A DNA stretch of 64,000 nucleotides. Source: Byssochlamys sp. IMV 00236 (lineage: Eukaryota > Ascomycota > Eurotiomycetes > Eurotiales > Thermoascaceae). The stretch is taken from positions 310,001 to 374,000 of the forward strand of contig MSJH02000657.1 in NCBI GenBank assembly GCA_001931875.2. Direction: 5' to 3'. Position 1 is the first letter of the stretch, and every line of letters starts with the position of its first letter. A program made the translations under genes and the position numbers. The notes beneath the pieces are model-generated. The model was not told where the DNA came from. It worked only from the letters and a program-made list of their open reading frames with translations, and searched no databases. Positions 21,020 to 33,564 of this stretch are shown here, piece by piece.

Positions 21020-21625
21020 TCACCTCTTCTTCTTGCCGACCACCTTGGTAAACCCTTCTTCGTCCACCTCAGGCTCCACTCTCTCCCTCGGAGCCCTCGT
21101 CAGGGCCGGCGCTTCATCCATCTCAACATCCCCTTCCTCCTCCTCATCATCCTCATCCTCATCATCATCCGTCTCCTGATCCTCATCTCGTGCATCCACT
21201 TTCCGGAACAGTCCAGCAGCATTTGCTCCCTTCTTGTCCATCTTCTCCTTCCACGCCTCGTACATGGCTCGAATCTCACCAAACTCCCCACGCTGTGTTT
21301 GAGCTCGCATCTCCATGATCTGCAGTGCGACGTCACCCGCACTTCCATCGTCGACCACCACGTCGAACTCATCGTTCATCACCTGGATCAGAACGTCTTC
21401 GAGGTCCTCGGCGTCGGTCTCGGGTCGGTCGTTAAGGAGGTCTGAGATCGCACCACAGAACCAGTCGCGCTTGTCGGCTGATGCAGGACCACCCCAAGAA
21501 GATTGAACGGCAAGGGTCAGAGCGGGCCAGTTATTCAGGGCGAGCGAGATACCCAGGTCAAGTTGGGCAGAGGCCGAGGTAGCTTGTTCTTGAAGCTGTT
21601 CTTGTGTTTGAGTTGACGATGCCAT
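21020..21625 (-). CDS. tsr2: Pre-rRNA-processing protein Tsr2
   Basis: Tsr2 escorts the ribosomal protein eS26 (Rps26) into the nucleus for 40S assembly and is needed for 20S pre-rRNA processing. A single exon encodes 201 residues, typical for the family. The Tsr2 domain spans about residues 22-135: LDLGISLALNNWPALTLAVQ, SSWGGPASADKRDWFCGAIS, then DLEDVLIQVMNDEFDVVVDD and a helix up to YEAWKEK. A long acidic stretch at about 150-180 and a basic end (FTKVVGKKKR) follow, as expected for an eS26 chaperone. The start at 21625 is an ATG right at the domain's usual distance. Confidence 0.93.
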   Translation of the reverse strand: MASSTQTQEQLQEQATSASAQLDLGISLALNNWPALTLAVQSSWGGPASADKRDWFCGAISDLLNDRPETDAEDLEDVLIQVMNDEFDVVVDDGSAGDVALQIMEMRAQTQRGEFGEIRAMYEAWKEKMDKKGANAAGLFRKVDARDEDQETDDDEDEDDEEEEGDVEMDEAPALTRAPRERVEPEVDEEGFTKVVGKKKR

Positions 21626-22497
21626 GATTGTTTCCTCTTTGTCTCAGATTCGACTCTCCTCTGTCTCTTTCGTAGAAATAGAGCGACTGGTTGGGTAAAA
21701 GTCGTAGGAAAAAAGTTCGCTCGCTTCGCGATATGGATTTATCTGCCCCGCCTTAAGTATGATGAGAAATGGAATTCCGCTTGATATAAATGTCGAAGGT
21801 TTCCGAAATTTAAAACATCAGTAAAAAAAAAAATCGCCGATAGATACGAACGAAAGATAATAATCCACGGAGATCTCCCCAATAGCTCTCTGCTGCTGTT
21901 TGGTACGTTATGTGGAAGTTCCGCGGGGAGCTCTAATCGGACTCGCGTCTTTAAATTTTTTTTAAACCTTACATAGGTACTTAGTAGTAGTTCGCGATAA
22001 CATTGAGTTAAGCTCCACCGCGACGGAAATGATATATCATCTTGCTACTAATGGGAATTTTAATAAGAATGCTACTTTATTATATATGATTAATCAGAAA
22101 TTTCATTTTAGAGGGTCATGGTCCTACAGCACAGAATTGTGCAATTCATATTGCTGTTCTGGAGAACTCACCGCCTTCATATAATTCTATCACGTGAAAT
22201 TTATATCCGGCAGAAAAAGCGAAAAGTAAAAAAGGCGGTGGACATCGACGTCACTGATAACAGGGTCCTTTATTCTTCTTTGTTCATCAGTTCCTTGAGG
22301 ATATTTGATGGGATAATTTAGGTATATACTTGTATACTTGGATAAATAATGAGATAGCTGTTCTGTGTTCTTCTCTGACTAGAGGCAGAAGAATATATAA
22401 CTCATTATTATTGACAACAAGGAGGTCGAAACTGAAAACTAGAATCATTTTCACTGTGTTGTTTCTGGAATCTAATCATCTGAGATGGTACAGTCCT
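21626..22497. other. AT-rich intergenic stretch
   Basis: The region is much more AT-rich than its neighbours, with homopolymer runs (A-run near 21825, T-run near 21958). It contains the tsr2 promoter next to 21626. Beyond about 21800 no intact gene is seen. The open frame that runs into the actin-like fragment enters at about 22330. Confidence 0.5.
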
Positions 22498-22932
22498 AGA
22501 GAATGTGAAGCTGGATTTTCCGGTGATGAGATCCTTAGAAGTGTCGCTGTTAGCCTAAGTTATCTATTTCTGTTTTCAGTTTTATATTATGCACGATTTC
22601 TACATAGGACCACTGACACTCTTCATGATAGAGACGTTGTTCTGACCTCTGTGTCTGAACACGACATTAATGGGTCGGGCTTAGACGAGAAAGTCAAGCA
22701 AGCTCTAATTTCCCGTAGATATCTTATTCATGACCTGGATACTGCTCACACAGTTGGAGAGAAGTTTTGCTATGTTGCTACGGACATTGACAACGAAGAT
22801 CCTGATAAGGAGGAATTCTATCCCCTCCCTGATGGGAGTATAGTTACTCCCGTAGAAGGACGATACACGATATCTGAAGAACTGTTCGATGGTGGTGTTG
22901 TAGTGGAGGCAACCAGGAAGTTTTATCGATAG
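22498..22932 (+). pseudogene. Broken or highly divergent actin-like fragment
   Basis: An open frame of 200 codons (22330-22932) has no internal methionine and no ATG start. Within it, CEAGFSGDEILRSVAVS resembles the first phosphate-loop strand of actin. Further on, ALISRRYLIHD, EKFCYVATDIDNE and FYPLPDGSIVTP with GRYTISEELFD resemble actin subdomain 4 and 3 segments. About 130 residues that normally lie between these two parts are missing, and the frame stops soon after the second, so the C-terminal third is also absent. The fragment sits in AT-rich DNA. I read it as a decayed actin or actin-related gene copy. An expressed divergent gene with unseen introns is the alternative. Confidence 0.5.
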
Positions 22933-23610
22933 ATCTTGTGAGGTAGAGTGGTGATTTAGCGCCAAACACTTTACGATAATACCTTAGTGGTAGAGATACA
23001 ACGTTGGGGATTTCAAAAGAGGCCCTAGCAAGCGTAGCAAGTTCAATACTAATTAGTTGGCTGTAACCGAGTATTAAAGATACCTAGTGCTCAGCATAGA
23101 ATTACTTGATATCGTGCGTCCGGCATAGAACGCTAAACTGCCACCGGGACATACCACTCAAGTGTAAGTACCTAGTAGGGATACACCATAGCGATTGTTG
23201 TAACAATTCTCCGTCCTCAATATCGCAAAATGTTCCCCCCTCGATTTCATTATTCCAGTTGACTCGACGACTGTGGTTAAAGGATTATGGTAAATTACCT
23301 ATCCTCCTCCCCTTCTCGCGGGGCAACAAAAGCCACCCCTCACTGGTGGGTCGAACTAAATACAGCACGAGCGAATCCTCTCGAGAGTATCGCATCGAAG
23401 GAACGGTTCTTCTCCGCATGAAGTTACAGTAACTTTCAGCGGTTCAAATGCCGTGCCGCAATCGCATCTCCGATGTTGATGGTTCCGCTTCTCCGTCTGT
23501 ATATAATAGTCTGGAATAACTACTCGATTAGTACTTTGCGTAAGCACCTACTGTCTTGACAGGAAACGTCCACCAAGAAATCTGTATCTGATCTCAACCA
23601 AGAAGCAAAT
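22933..23610. other. Intergenic upstream of the hydrolase gene
   Basis: The sequence is AT-rich up to about 23200 and shows no gene. The promoter of the hydrolase is expected in the last few hundred bases. Confidence 0.45.
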
Positions 23611-24709
23611 ATGGCAGTAACAAAAACGTTCGCATACAAGAATATCCAGGGAAAGCCTCTGGAACTAGACGTGATCGTGGCCGATGAGAAGCCTTCTCAG
23701 GCGCAACCTGCGATCTTGTTCTATCACGGTGGTTATTTGGTAGGTCGCCCGTATGGCAACTAGAACCATGCGATCGAAGAAGAATAATATCACACTATTC
23801 TACCTTCCGCTGACACAAATTCAACAGATCACCGGAGACCGTCACCATGCTCCGCGATGGCTCATTCAAGCAGCTCTAAAACGCCGCTGGGCATTCATCT
23901 CCGCGGATTATCGCACACTCCCCGAATCAACCGGATTCGAACTCGCAGAGGATCTATTCGACGCCTACAAGTTCGTCACCAAGAAACTCAACACCGAAAT
24001 CCCCAACCTGGTTGATCCGACACGGCTCATCGTTGCAGGATCGAGCGGAGGCGGGTACTGTTCGATCCTAGGCGCGGTGCGGTTCAAGGATCCCGCCCCA
24101 GTAGCGGTGTTGCCCATATACCCGATGGGTGACCCGACGTCGGAGAAGTGGACGATCGGCAAACATTGGACGAAGCACCTGTCTGCTTCTGCAACTGAGG
24201 AGACGATCAAGGAGATGAATCAACGAATTGCTGATAAAGAGATAAGTACCGGCCAGAGGTTCCCCGCGGATCCTAAGGGACCCAATTTCGAGAACCACAA
24301 CCGCTGGCGATACGTTCGCGCTATCCTCGAGTCGGGGCTCTATGTGGACTATCTGACGGGCGTAAAAGGTCTGGGAGCTGCTATCGCAGAGAAGGGAAAG
24401 GATGCTATCCCCGAAAACGCCCGGGAGTTATTCCCGAAGGACTTCTCGATCACCAAGGATCTGCCGCCATTGATCGTGGTCCATGGCTTGGAGGACCGAC
24501 AAGTGCCGCATGAGGACGGCGAAGCAATCGTGCAGAAGTCTCGCGAGGCTGGTGTAAATGTCACTTATTTCCCTGTCGAGGGTGCGGATCACGACTTTGA
24601 TCTCAAGTACGATTCTATTGAGGATGATAAAGACACCCAGGATCCAGGCAAGAAGGCCCTTCTGGGATGCTTGGAAGCACTGGACAAGCTGGTGCCATCG
24701 AGTGCGTGA
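23611..24709 (+). CDS. Alpha/beta hydrolase (esterase/lipase-like)
   Basis: Exons 23611-23739 and 23828-24709 give 336 residues, probably cytosolic since no signal peptide is seen. The oxyanion-hole motif FYHGGY ends exon 1. The nucleophile elbow GSSGGGY (serine near residue 114) and the active-site histidine in GADHDFDL are clear, and HGLEDRQVPHEDGE supplies the likely acid. An insertion of about 100 residues between the elbow and the acid forms the lid. The family is broad, with esterases, lipases and peptidases, and the substrate cannot be told. Intron borders are GTAGGT..ACAG. It stands alone, not in a visible cluster. Confidence 0.85.
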
Positions 24710-25273
24710 GCTAGACCCTCGGCGATATTTCCTCGAACTATATGTATATAGGATGCCGCTATGTTATGAAACCTGATCTGGCTATTGTGACTACATTGGC
24801 TGAGTGTAGAAACGGGCTATATGATGAAGATACTATTTATTATGGACGGGTCATCGATAAGTTCTAGATAAATAAAACAGAAACGACATAGAAATGATGA
24901 CGATCCCGTAAGGAGCGCTGAAAAGCGCGCCGAGATGGTAAAATGTCTTTCTATCTTGCACAATAATTTGTGCCACCATGTAACATACATGAATACATAG
25001 GACCGTGCCTGTGGTTTAAATATCGCGAGTGTACATCGCCAAAGCCCGGGGACTCGCCCCTTTCCCCGGTAAACGAATGGGTATGCAAGAAGAACGCCGC
25101 CCATGTGCATCCATGATAAATACAGGAGAAGTGGTATCCAACCCCACATGACCAGCCCGAAAAGAATAATAATATACCAGAGAAACAAACACAATACGAA
25201 GCATTGGTGGTGTGACCTTAAAACGCCTCGATCACCAGACCCTTTCCAAACAAAAATGCGGCTTCCAGAGCGA
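24710..25273. other. Convergent 3' intergenic region
   Basis: The hydrolase and the Med13 gene end towards each other here. No gene features are visible, and frames on the minus strand (24817-25284) look like 3' trailer sequence. Confidence 0.5.
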
Positions 25274-28200
25274 TCATAGAACATAACTAAGCATCTCCTG
25301 CCCTCTTATAGCCGTAGCAATATGCCACGGTAACGTATTCCGCTGGACACTAGCGATCCCTTGATATCTAGCAAGAGTAGCGAGATCCCGGTACATTCCC
25401 AAGACCTCCTTAAGAAGTAGTTCGTGAGACGCTGCAGGCCGTTGTGTATATACCAAATTGATAGTCATCGCAAAAGCACCGTCTCCATCATAAGTGCCCT
25501 TTCTCCGGAGTAGGTAACCACTAGCGAGTGCTGGGCGGTATTCAGTGAGATGAGGTGAATTATTGAGGCGATGAGACAAGATGACTCCCCACGACTCATC
25601 GCAAATGTCAACAAGCACCGTGTCAGAATCAGGTTCAACCGGCTGAAGGTCAGTGGGGGTTGAGGCGGATGCCATGGCGTTCCCGCCACTGGTCGGTGTC
25701 GCGGCAGTTCCTAGCGGGTCTGGCGAAGGCGCACTAGGGTTAGGTGTTGCGACGGGCGTGGACGTAGACTGAGCGTTGAGGAACTGCACCTGTATCTGTG
25801 ACGGTGGTAGCTCCAGGTATAGATCGGGTGCAGTATCGACGCTGAATATGGTTAGTTCGACAGGGACAGGCCGTGTTTGATTGTATCTCTCTGCGAGGTT
25901 TGTCCACGCTATCAACTGTATTAGCGAATGTATCTCATTATTTCAGGGCAGTTTTCGTACCTTCGATCTCTTCTTGGTCCACCGGTTCGGTCTTCGCAAG
26001 AAGTACCCTCCAACGAGCCTGCGTCCTCTCTATAATGTCTTTGGTGGTCTCCCATATCTCATGTCTCACGTCGGAAATAGCTCTAGCGACGTTTGAACTC
26101 TTCGAACGTAAACAATAGGATAGAGCCACTTGGAAAGAGCCAATATTGTCCGACCAGGCCACGGTCACCCAACGTTGGTCGATGCTTCTTGAAAATGAAA
26201 CATGTAGGCATTTGCCTTCCTGCAAAGGTGATATTCTTTCGGAGACTAGTTTGAAATTGATGCTCCGTGGAGTAGGTTCCGCAAGGAGCAAAGGGGGAGC
26301 GCAGCCCATGGAGCCAGAAGCCTGATCTCGGGGAGGGCATCGATTATACACCTCCAATGCCAGATTAAGGTATTCACTCTGTGTAGGAACAACAACCCAT
26401 AGTGGCGACCAGACAAAGCTCATAGGGACAATTTGCAAGACCAACTCATTGAGCTGACGCGTATCTTGGCGATCCGCACCGCCAATGTACTTCTGGAAGA
26501 GTTGTAGGAAAGCTGCGCATATATCGGCTAGAGCAGCGGCATGTTCGAACGGATTTATAATGTAGATAACGTAGTTATCTTTGGTCGGGGATCGCTTGGC
26601 CAAAATGTTCCCTGGTAGAAGTTAGAAACTGCGGGAAATTTGGAATGCTAATATATCTCACCTAAGCGTTCACACATGGCCTTGAGGTCCTGCATGGTGG
26701 AGGTATAGCCTGAGTGAGACGTTTCCACTTTCCAGGGTCCTAGTCCGTTCTCGAAGTCTTTGGTTTCACCTCCCCTTGCATGCTTACCAAGGCCACAGCT
26801 CGAATATAGCAAACTCAGACGCTCCAGAAATGCGTCGGCGCCCTCGGCGGCGTACTGAGGATGGATACAGTAAGCCAAGATATCCTTCTCGCCGTGGGCA
26901 GGCTCTAGCCCAAAGGTTTCCCAGAATGATATTGCAGGAGGTAAGACCTCTAGGAAATCCTTGCCGCGACGTATGCGCAAGTGTGGCGTCGCCAGCTTGC
27001 TGATAGTGCCCCTTACAGGCTGGGATCTTTGACGAGGAGGCTGACCTTCATGCGTTGGAGATACCTCGCTTTGTTGGATTTCAACATAGCTCTTCAGATC
27101 AAGCCGCGCAGTTTCGCCCATCACGCTGCTGTCCTCAAGAAAAGTTCGGAGAGGAAAAGTATCGTTTCCGAGATCTGGAAGTCCTATCTTCTCATCAAGC
27201 TTATGGGTAAGGGATGACTGTGTGACTTGGTCAACCATGAGCTGTGCCAGCTGGACTACATCCTCCTTGCGGACGAGAACAGGAAGAAGTCGATTTTGTC
27301 TGACCGAGAAGTAGCCTGCCAAGGACCAATCCGAGAAGATATAGAAGAAATTTCCGAGAAAGGTCGAATTCTCCTCTTTTATAACAGAGAGATCAGGGCC
27401 AACGGCCAACGACGTCTTTTCTTGAGAAATCGCGGAGTCATTGTCTGGTTCCGACACTCCACGTTTCCTCTTCACAGCTGTAGATCTCGTGGGGGATATG
27501 GTTCCTTCGGGATAATCATCGTCGCTATCATCGGTAGTCTCGTCGCTTGATGCAGAAGTTGAATTGAGAAGCGGCCCTCCGTCGCTCATGGCGGTGTCCT
27601 GATCGATCGTCATGGGCCTTGAAAATCCATACTTCAAGGGCTTTGGTCTCCCAGGACGAGGTAGTCCTATGGTTGGAATTTCACTTGTAGAATCGCCTAG
27701 CCCAGATTGCGTCTTAGCAGCCTTGTCAATAGACAATGAAAAAGTACCGGCAGCGCCATATTTTTGATCCCAGGAAGACAATTCTTTCTGGAATGGTACT
27801 GGGCCATAGTGGCTCTGGTTGCGACCATCATTTGATAAGTGACGTGCAATGCTTGACCTATCCACGTGGGTGCTCTGCATCTGTTGGACCTCTGAGAACA
27901 ATATTCGTTTGATCTTCACCGGACTAAGGGGAGGGCTTATAGTTTGACTATCGTCGGCTGCTGAGGCATGATCTGGGATATTTATATGGGCATCGTCTTC
28001 GATGTTTTCATCGCTCATTTCCGCGAGATCATGCTTTGGCCCATCGACATCGGTCGTAGGTACTGCACCATGCTCCCCGTCGACAGGGGTCTTAGTCTCC
28101 TCCGCCGACGTATTCATTGCGACGTCTGGTGTTGCTGTATCCGGTTTGATAGAATCCGTTCCCAGAGTGATCTGAGCTGCAGCCTCCTGGGGTATTTCCT

Positions 28201-30042
28201 GGGCTGCATCGCCTGTCCGTTTCCCATTGTCGAAGCTAGCTATGTCAGGCTCATCGAAAAAACTGAAGTCAGCATCAGTGATCCCCTTCGACCCGAAATC
28301 CTTTCCATTCATCTCCTCAAACAGGTCATCGTCATCATCCTCATCATACAGCCCGGATCCAACTCCAACGGTGGTAGAAGTTCCGAAACCGTCCATCACG
28401 TCAGGGCCTGGCTGGGCATTAGCCACCTCTTCATCAGCAGGTCTCAAACGGCCTGCGTTCTGAGTAGTTGATGGCGCCGCATCTGGTACTTCAGCAAACG
28501 CATCTGAAGATGGGGCGTTGTTAAATCCTTGCGTTAGTGCGCCATCCGGTGGCGTTGGATATACAAGACTCGCAGCTTGCAGATCAGGGTACTGGTTCAC
28601 ACGTGCCAGGCTTTCAATTACCTCTCCGGCATCTGTCCGCGGTGTAGACATCTCTGCGCCCTTTGGTTGCTGCCCAGGAGACCCGCCAGTGGCCTGAGAG
28701 GCAGCTAACTTTTCATTCCTAGCACTTGCCGTTGCAAACCATTCCGTTGCAAAATCTATAGGGTCGCAGCGTCCGAATTTCGAGGTTTCAACTGGGGAGT
28801 CCGTCTTGGTTCTCGTAAATGAATACTTAGCTGGCCATAATAGACGGCGCAGCGGAGGCGACGGCTGCTTTCCCTCGGTCTGACGCATGCTCTCGGCTGC
28901 GAGCCGACTATAGAATGGTTCAGGGACTTCAACCTCTATCCACGATTCATCTTCAGCAGAATTCAAAGGCAGGCCGACGTTTCGAATCCACTCCACGACG
29001 TTCTCTTTCCAGTTCTTGCGCTTTAAGCCGAGGAGATGCTGGGGTGTTGCATTTTCAGAGTTTCTTGGGTTAGACAAGCCTGGTGAGGGAAGGGACCCAT
29101 CCTCGCCCTCGGCCGATATTAATCTTGCGATTGTTCCAGTAGGTGCTAGCCAAATGTCCTGACCTTTCTCAAGAGCCGGTCCAATGGTATTGCGAGCAGT
29201 ATCCCAAAGCCGCGTTATACCATGCTGGGATATCGTGTGCAAAGAGATTATCAACTTGCCCAGCGGGGTCAATTCAATCCGCAACGTGGTTAAGGATGGT
29301 ACTGAGTCAGGACTATCATGCAGAATAGGACTGTCGTATCCATTCCTTTCCACTGCAGTGAAGAGCGTGCGTGACCCTAGGGGGATTGCATTATGACGTC
29401 GCACCAATTGCAGGGACATTGCACTGGTGACAGCAGAAATGAAGGCTGCGTAAATGATACCTTGGTTGCCCTGGCCTTCTCCAGGCCGGCCAGCGCTCAA
29501 AGACCTTTGCGCTCCTGACGCATTTGGATTGGGCATTTGAGGATCCGTTGACATAGATCGCATCAAATCTGCCGCGGAAACGGTGCCTGCTGCGGCCACT
29601 GCATTCTACGCATTAGTAGAATAACAAAAATAAAGAACTCAGATCGCAGCTCTTACCTTTCATGTTGACGGAGTCAAGGGTCAGCCGGTTGAAATTCGTG
29701 CCATCTCCATCTCGGCTCAGAGGCTTCAGTGTGCCAAACTCCGGAGTCGCAGAAAAGACCCATAGGCCAAGGCGCCTGGGATAACATGATACCAAGCAGT
29801 CGAAGTTCCTAAGATGCAGCTCGAGTCGTTTGAGACGACTGAGGTGCTTCAAAATGGTATAGCCATTGGCTGGCCCTTCAGCAGGAAGAGCGGCACTAGC
29901 CGGCTCTTCGGTGTATATCCTCCAATAGATGTTGGAGAAGCCATCCTGAGTGGTGAGTTAGAAATTGACCCCGTCGTTCAGAATGTTAGAGACTTACTAT
30001 GACATGTACGTTGGTTATAGTGTTTGCTGGAAAGTCCATCAT
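25274..30042 (-). CDS. med13: Mediator subunit 13 (Med13/Ssn2)
   Basis: Med13 belongs to the CDK8 kinase module of the Mediator complex and links it to core Mediator in the nucleus. Five inferred exons (30042-29998, 29945-29657, 29598-26662, 26611-25961, 25908-25274) give 1518 residues. The N-terminal domain starts MMDFPANTITNVHVIDGFSN and continues IYWRIYTEEP, LELHLRNFDCLVSCYPRRLG and LGLWVFSATPEFG. The centre is long, acidic and disordered (EDDDDDLFEEMNGKDFGS). The C-terminal Med13 domain includes NYVIYIINPFEHAAALADIC, AEPTPRSINFKLVSERISPL and ARWRVLLAKTEPVDQEEIEG, and closes with NTLPWHIATAIRGQEMLSYV. The first two ATG codons are adjacent (30042 and 30039), so either may start. It is divergent from enp2. 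Confidence 0.92.
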
Positions 30043-30604
30043 CAGAGAGAGGTGCTTCTCGCTGAAGCTCCGGCTACTCTTGGATTATAGATAGAAAGAA
30101 ATGATATCCATTCCAAGAATAGATTCATTTCCAGGCAATTGGAGGTAGATGCGGAACTCTCCTGAGTGGATTCCTGGGCCGGGTCGCCCCTAATTCAACG
30201 GTCGAGAGTAATAGATATGGCTCCGCAACGGTGTCGCCATGCGGCGCAAAGCTAAGCGACAGCCGCAGGCTGATAATGAGCAAAAGCGCGTCAACGCAGA
30301 CAAGGCAGGCGTTTCTGGAAAGACTGGGGATATCGCCCGATGGAACACGGCGATCCAAGATGAATAGCCCTCCCAGTCAGCGCCAGATGCAGCCGATAGT
30401 CGATGGCATTCGCGGGCAGACGCAGAGCAAGTTGCAAGGACGCTCGAGGTCCCGGCGCTCGGACCACCGTCAACCTCCGCGGAGCTGCGTCACGTGGTGA
30501 AATCTTGGCGTTGATCTGGATCGCGAAACTTTTTTGTGCCGATCGACTTGGAGACGTTGAGACATTCAACCACCTGGTGGACGAGGGCAGCTTCTCTCGC
30601 CAAA
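30043..30604. promoter_or_regulatory. Divergent promoter of med13 and enp2
   Basis: The 562 bases between the two start codons should contain both promoters. The enp2-proximal half (30300-30500) is GC-rich. Open frames here overlap both strands and show no domain. Confidence 0.45.
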
Positions 30605-32812
30605 ATGAAGATCTCCAACCAGGCCGCTGTCCCCGTCTATACGATCTCGGGGTCAAATACTGCTCGACCCCTTCCAGAATGGCTTGCGCGGCGGCGAAAG
30701 CGCAGCTTGAAGAACGACCCGGAGTATGCCAACCGAGTTGAGCTGCTGCAAGACTTTGAATTCGAAGAGGCAAGTCAGTGCATCCGGGTTAGTGAGGATG
30801 GCCAGTGGGTTATGAGCACAGGTGAGCATTCTAATTACAGTCTATTTATTGGTTCATCGTCCCGGATCTAATGTCTTGCAGGAACTTATAAGCCACAAAT
30901 TCATACACACTACCTCCCACATTTGTCGCTTTCCTTCGCTCGTCACACCGTCTCGCTGAATACTACCTTCCTTCTTCTCTCGTCCGATTACTCCAAATCT
31001 CTGCATCTCCAGGCGGACCGGTCTCTGGAGTTTCACACTCCTCAGGGATGCCATTACACGACCAGGCTGCCCAGATATGGTCGCGATCTGGTGTTCGACA
31101 GACAGTCAGCAGAAGCTCTGGTCCCGGCTGTTGGTGTCAATCAGGATAACATGGGAGAGGTTTTCCGTCTGAATATGGAGCTGGGAAGATATATGCGAAG
31201 CTACGAAGTTGATGTCGGCGGTGATGACTACACATCTGCTGGAGGCGGTACCCTACAAGGCGGTATCAACACGGGTGCGGTTAATACTGGTGCTGTCGCG
31301 GAGGAGAGCCACAACCTTCTCGCCTTCGGTACTTCTCTGGGAACCGTGGAGCTTTGGGACTCCAGAGCTCGAGGGAGAGCGGCAGTGCTGTTGCCCCCAA
31401 CTCAGTCGCAACCAGGCGACGCCAGGTCAGAAGTTACGGCTCTAGAGTTCCATCGCTCTGGGTTGACGCTGGGAACGGGTTCGTCGAACGGCCTTATCCA
31501 CCTGTACGATCTCCGGTCACCCGTACCGCTACTCAAGAAAGACCAAGGATACGGCTACCCCATTCATACGCTGAAATTCCTCACCCCGTCCACTGCCACG
31601 CGGGAGCAGACAATGGAGCCCAAGATCATGTCATCCGATAAGCGAATTATTAAGATCTGGGATCCGCGTGACGGCACTCCTTGGACATCGGTTGAGCCTA
31701 CGGTCGATATCAACAGCGTGGCTTGGTGCAGGGATAGCGGAATGATTCTGACTGCCAACGAAGGAAGACAACAGCACGCATTCTTCATCCCTCAGCTCGG
31801 ACCGGCTCCAAAATGGTGTTCCTTCCTGGACAACATTGTCGAAGAGATGGCAGAAGATCCGAACGACCCTCATGCATTTTCTACCGGCCAGGCTGGAACG
31901 GTTTATGATAACTACAAGTTCTTGACTGTTCCTCAATTACGTACCCTCAACCTGGATCATCTGATTGGACGGACAAATCTCCTACGGCCTTACATGCATG
32001 GTTACTTTGTTGCCCAGCGGCTGTATGAGGAGGCACGCCTCATCACTAACCCGTATATTTGGGAGGAAGAGCGAGCCAAGCGTGTCAAGGAGAAGATTGA
32101 CAAGGAGAGAGAAAGTCGCATCCGAGGCAAGAAGAAGGTTACTGCGAAGGTTAACAAGAAACTTGCCGAGAAGCTCCTTGAGAAGGAGGAACGCCACGAA
32201 CGTCGCAAGGCCCAACGCGTTCTGGAGAATGGTGGTGACCAGGAAATGGCTGATGCTCCTTCGACTGAGATATCCAGCAAGGGCCTGCTCGGTGACAGCC
32301 GTTTCGCCAAGCTTTTCGAGGATGAAGAGTTCGCTGTTGATGAGACTTCGAGAGAGTTTAAGATGATTAACCCAAGCACTGCACCTGAGGCATCGGAACG
32401 CAAGGAGCGCGGTTTGACTGCTGTCGAGCAGGAAGAGATCGACGAAGTCCCGGGTTCTAGTAGCGATGAGGACGAATCCGAGAGGGAGGAAGAACGACCT
32501 GCAAAGGACAAGTCCTCCGGCCGGATTTCTAACCCGTCCTACAAGCGCACCAATCGACCACCACCTCGCATGGAGGTCAGCTCATCAACAAAGACCGGCC
32601 AAGCTCGCGACCGGTCCTTCGAGTCTCGTATTCAAAAGGTTCGCTCCAAGGACAGACCAACACGGACTGGTGGTGCTGTTGGTGAAAAGGAGGTTACGTT
32701 TGCACCGCAGCCCAAGTCGAAGTCTAAGCCTGTACGCTACGACTCCGAGAGCAACAATTTCAGATCGAAGGAACGACGAAGCGCCTCTGGAAACACCTTC
32801 CGACGGATGTAA
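30605..32812 (+). CDS. enp2: Nucleolar ribosome-biogenesis WD40 protein Enp2 (NOL10)
   Basis: Enp2 is a nucleolar 90S pre-ribosome factor for 18S rRNA maturation. Exons 30605-30821 and 30882-32812 give 715 residues. The start MKISNQAAVPVYTISGSN and PLPEWLARRRKRSLKND is highly typical. WD40-type repeats cover about residues 55-350 (LLAFGTSLGTVELWDSRARG, GLTLGTGSSNGLIHLYDLRS, DKRIIKIWDPRDG). A basic helical stretch is followed by the NUC153-type motif DSRFAKLFEDEEFAVDETSR near residue 475. The C-terminus is charged and basic and ends in SASGNTFRRM. The intron splits a glycine codon with GTGAGC..TGCAG borders. Confidence 0.95.
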
Positions 32813-33564
32813 GAAGATGTCTTCTGGTATCTCTTCAGCAATTGAACCATGGCGTATAATTGAGACAAGATATCAAGGGAAGGTACCTCTTGTCTAAAAA
32901 TCGCACCCATGCGACTTACACGCTGTTGCCGCTTGCGAAGGTCATGCAGAAGGCACGAGACTATTCGTCAGCATCTAGAGCTGTCCATTGATGGTGTGAA
33001 AAGTCCAACCAGATAGCTGACATTCAGAAAGATCTTGACTCAAACTTCAGGGCTTTTCCTTCCATATATTCACTTAACATGGGAAGGCTAGCTTGCTTCG
33101 CTGCAGATGATTAGCAAGATCTCTATCTCGAAGAAATTCGAGAAATATCTTCATGTCATATCGTCGGGTGCTACCAGTCAAAGACATCAACTTCCAGTAC
33201 CTGCATGCCTCAAAAACGACAACAGAGTTGCACACGTTAACTTGATGAGGACGACCACTTTAACAATTCTCTTTATGACTATTAGGGTTTCTTGATACCT
33301 GGAGAGCTTGTACACATTTTTTCTTCTTATTTCTATTTTCCTGGTGATCAAGGCGCACGAATTGTACGGGATAGACTATTACCCAGCTGGTGAAGACAAA
33401 AAGTTTTGCATATTCAACCTGACACGAATGCTGCATATACGTTATCTGTTTAGATCATAATCTACCAACATCCACCCACATCCAATGCCATAAGAGAGTA
33501 GAGAACAAAGCTACTCCTGAAAGCCATATAGAACAACCCCCCACCCTCAAACCCATTCAAATCC
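32813..33564. other. Gene-poor intergenic stretch
   Basis: The enp2 3' end lies at the left. The rest is AT-rich with many stops in all frames, and I see nothing gene-like. Confidence 0.5.

Noticed and set aside
23420..23480. A tRNA-like GGTTCAAATGCC sequence
   Set aside because: Only a T-arm-like word is present; the acceptor, D and anticodon arms cannot be folded around it.
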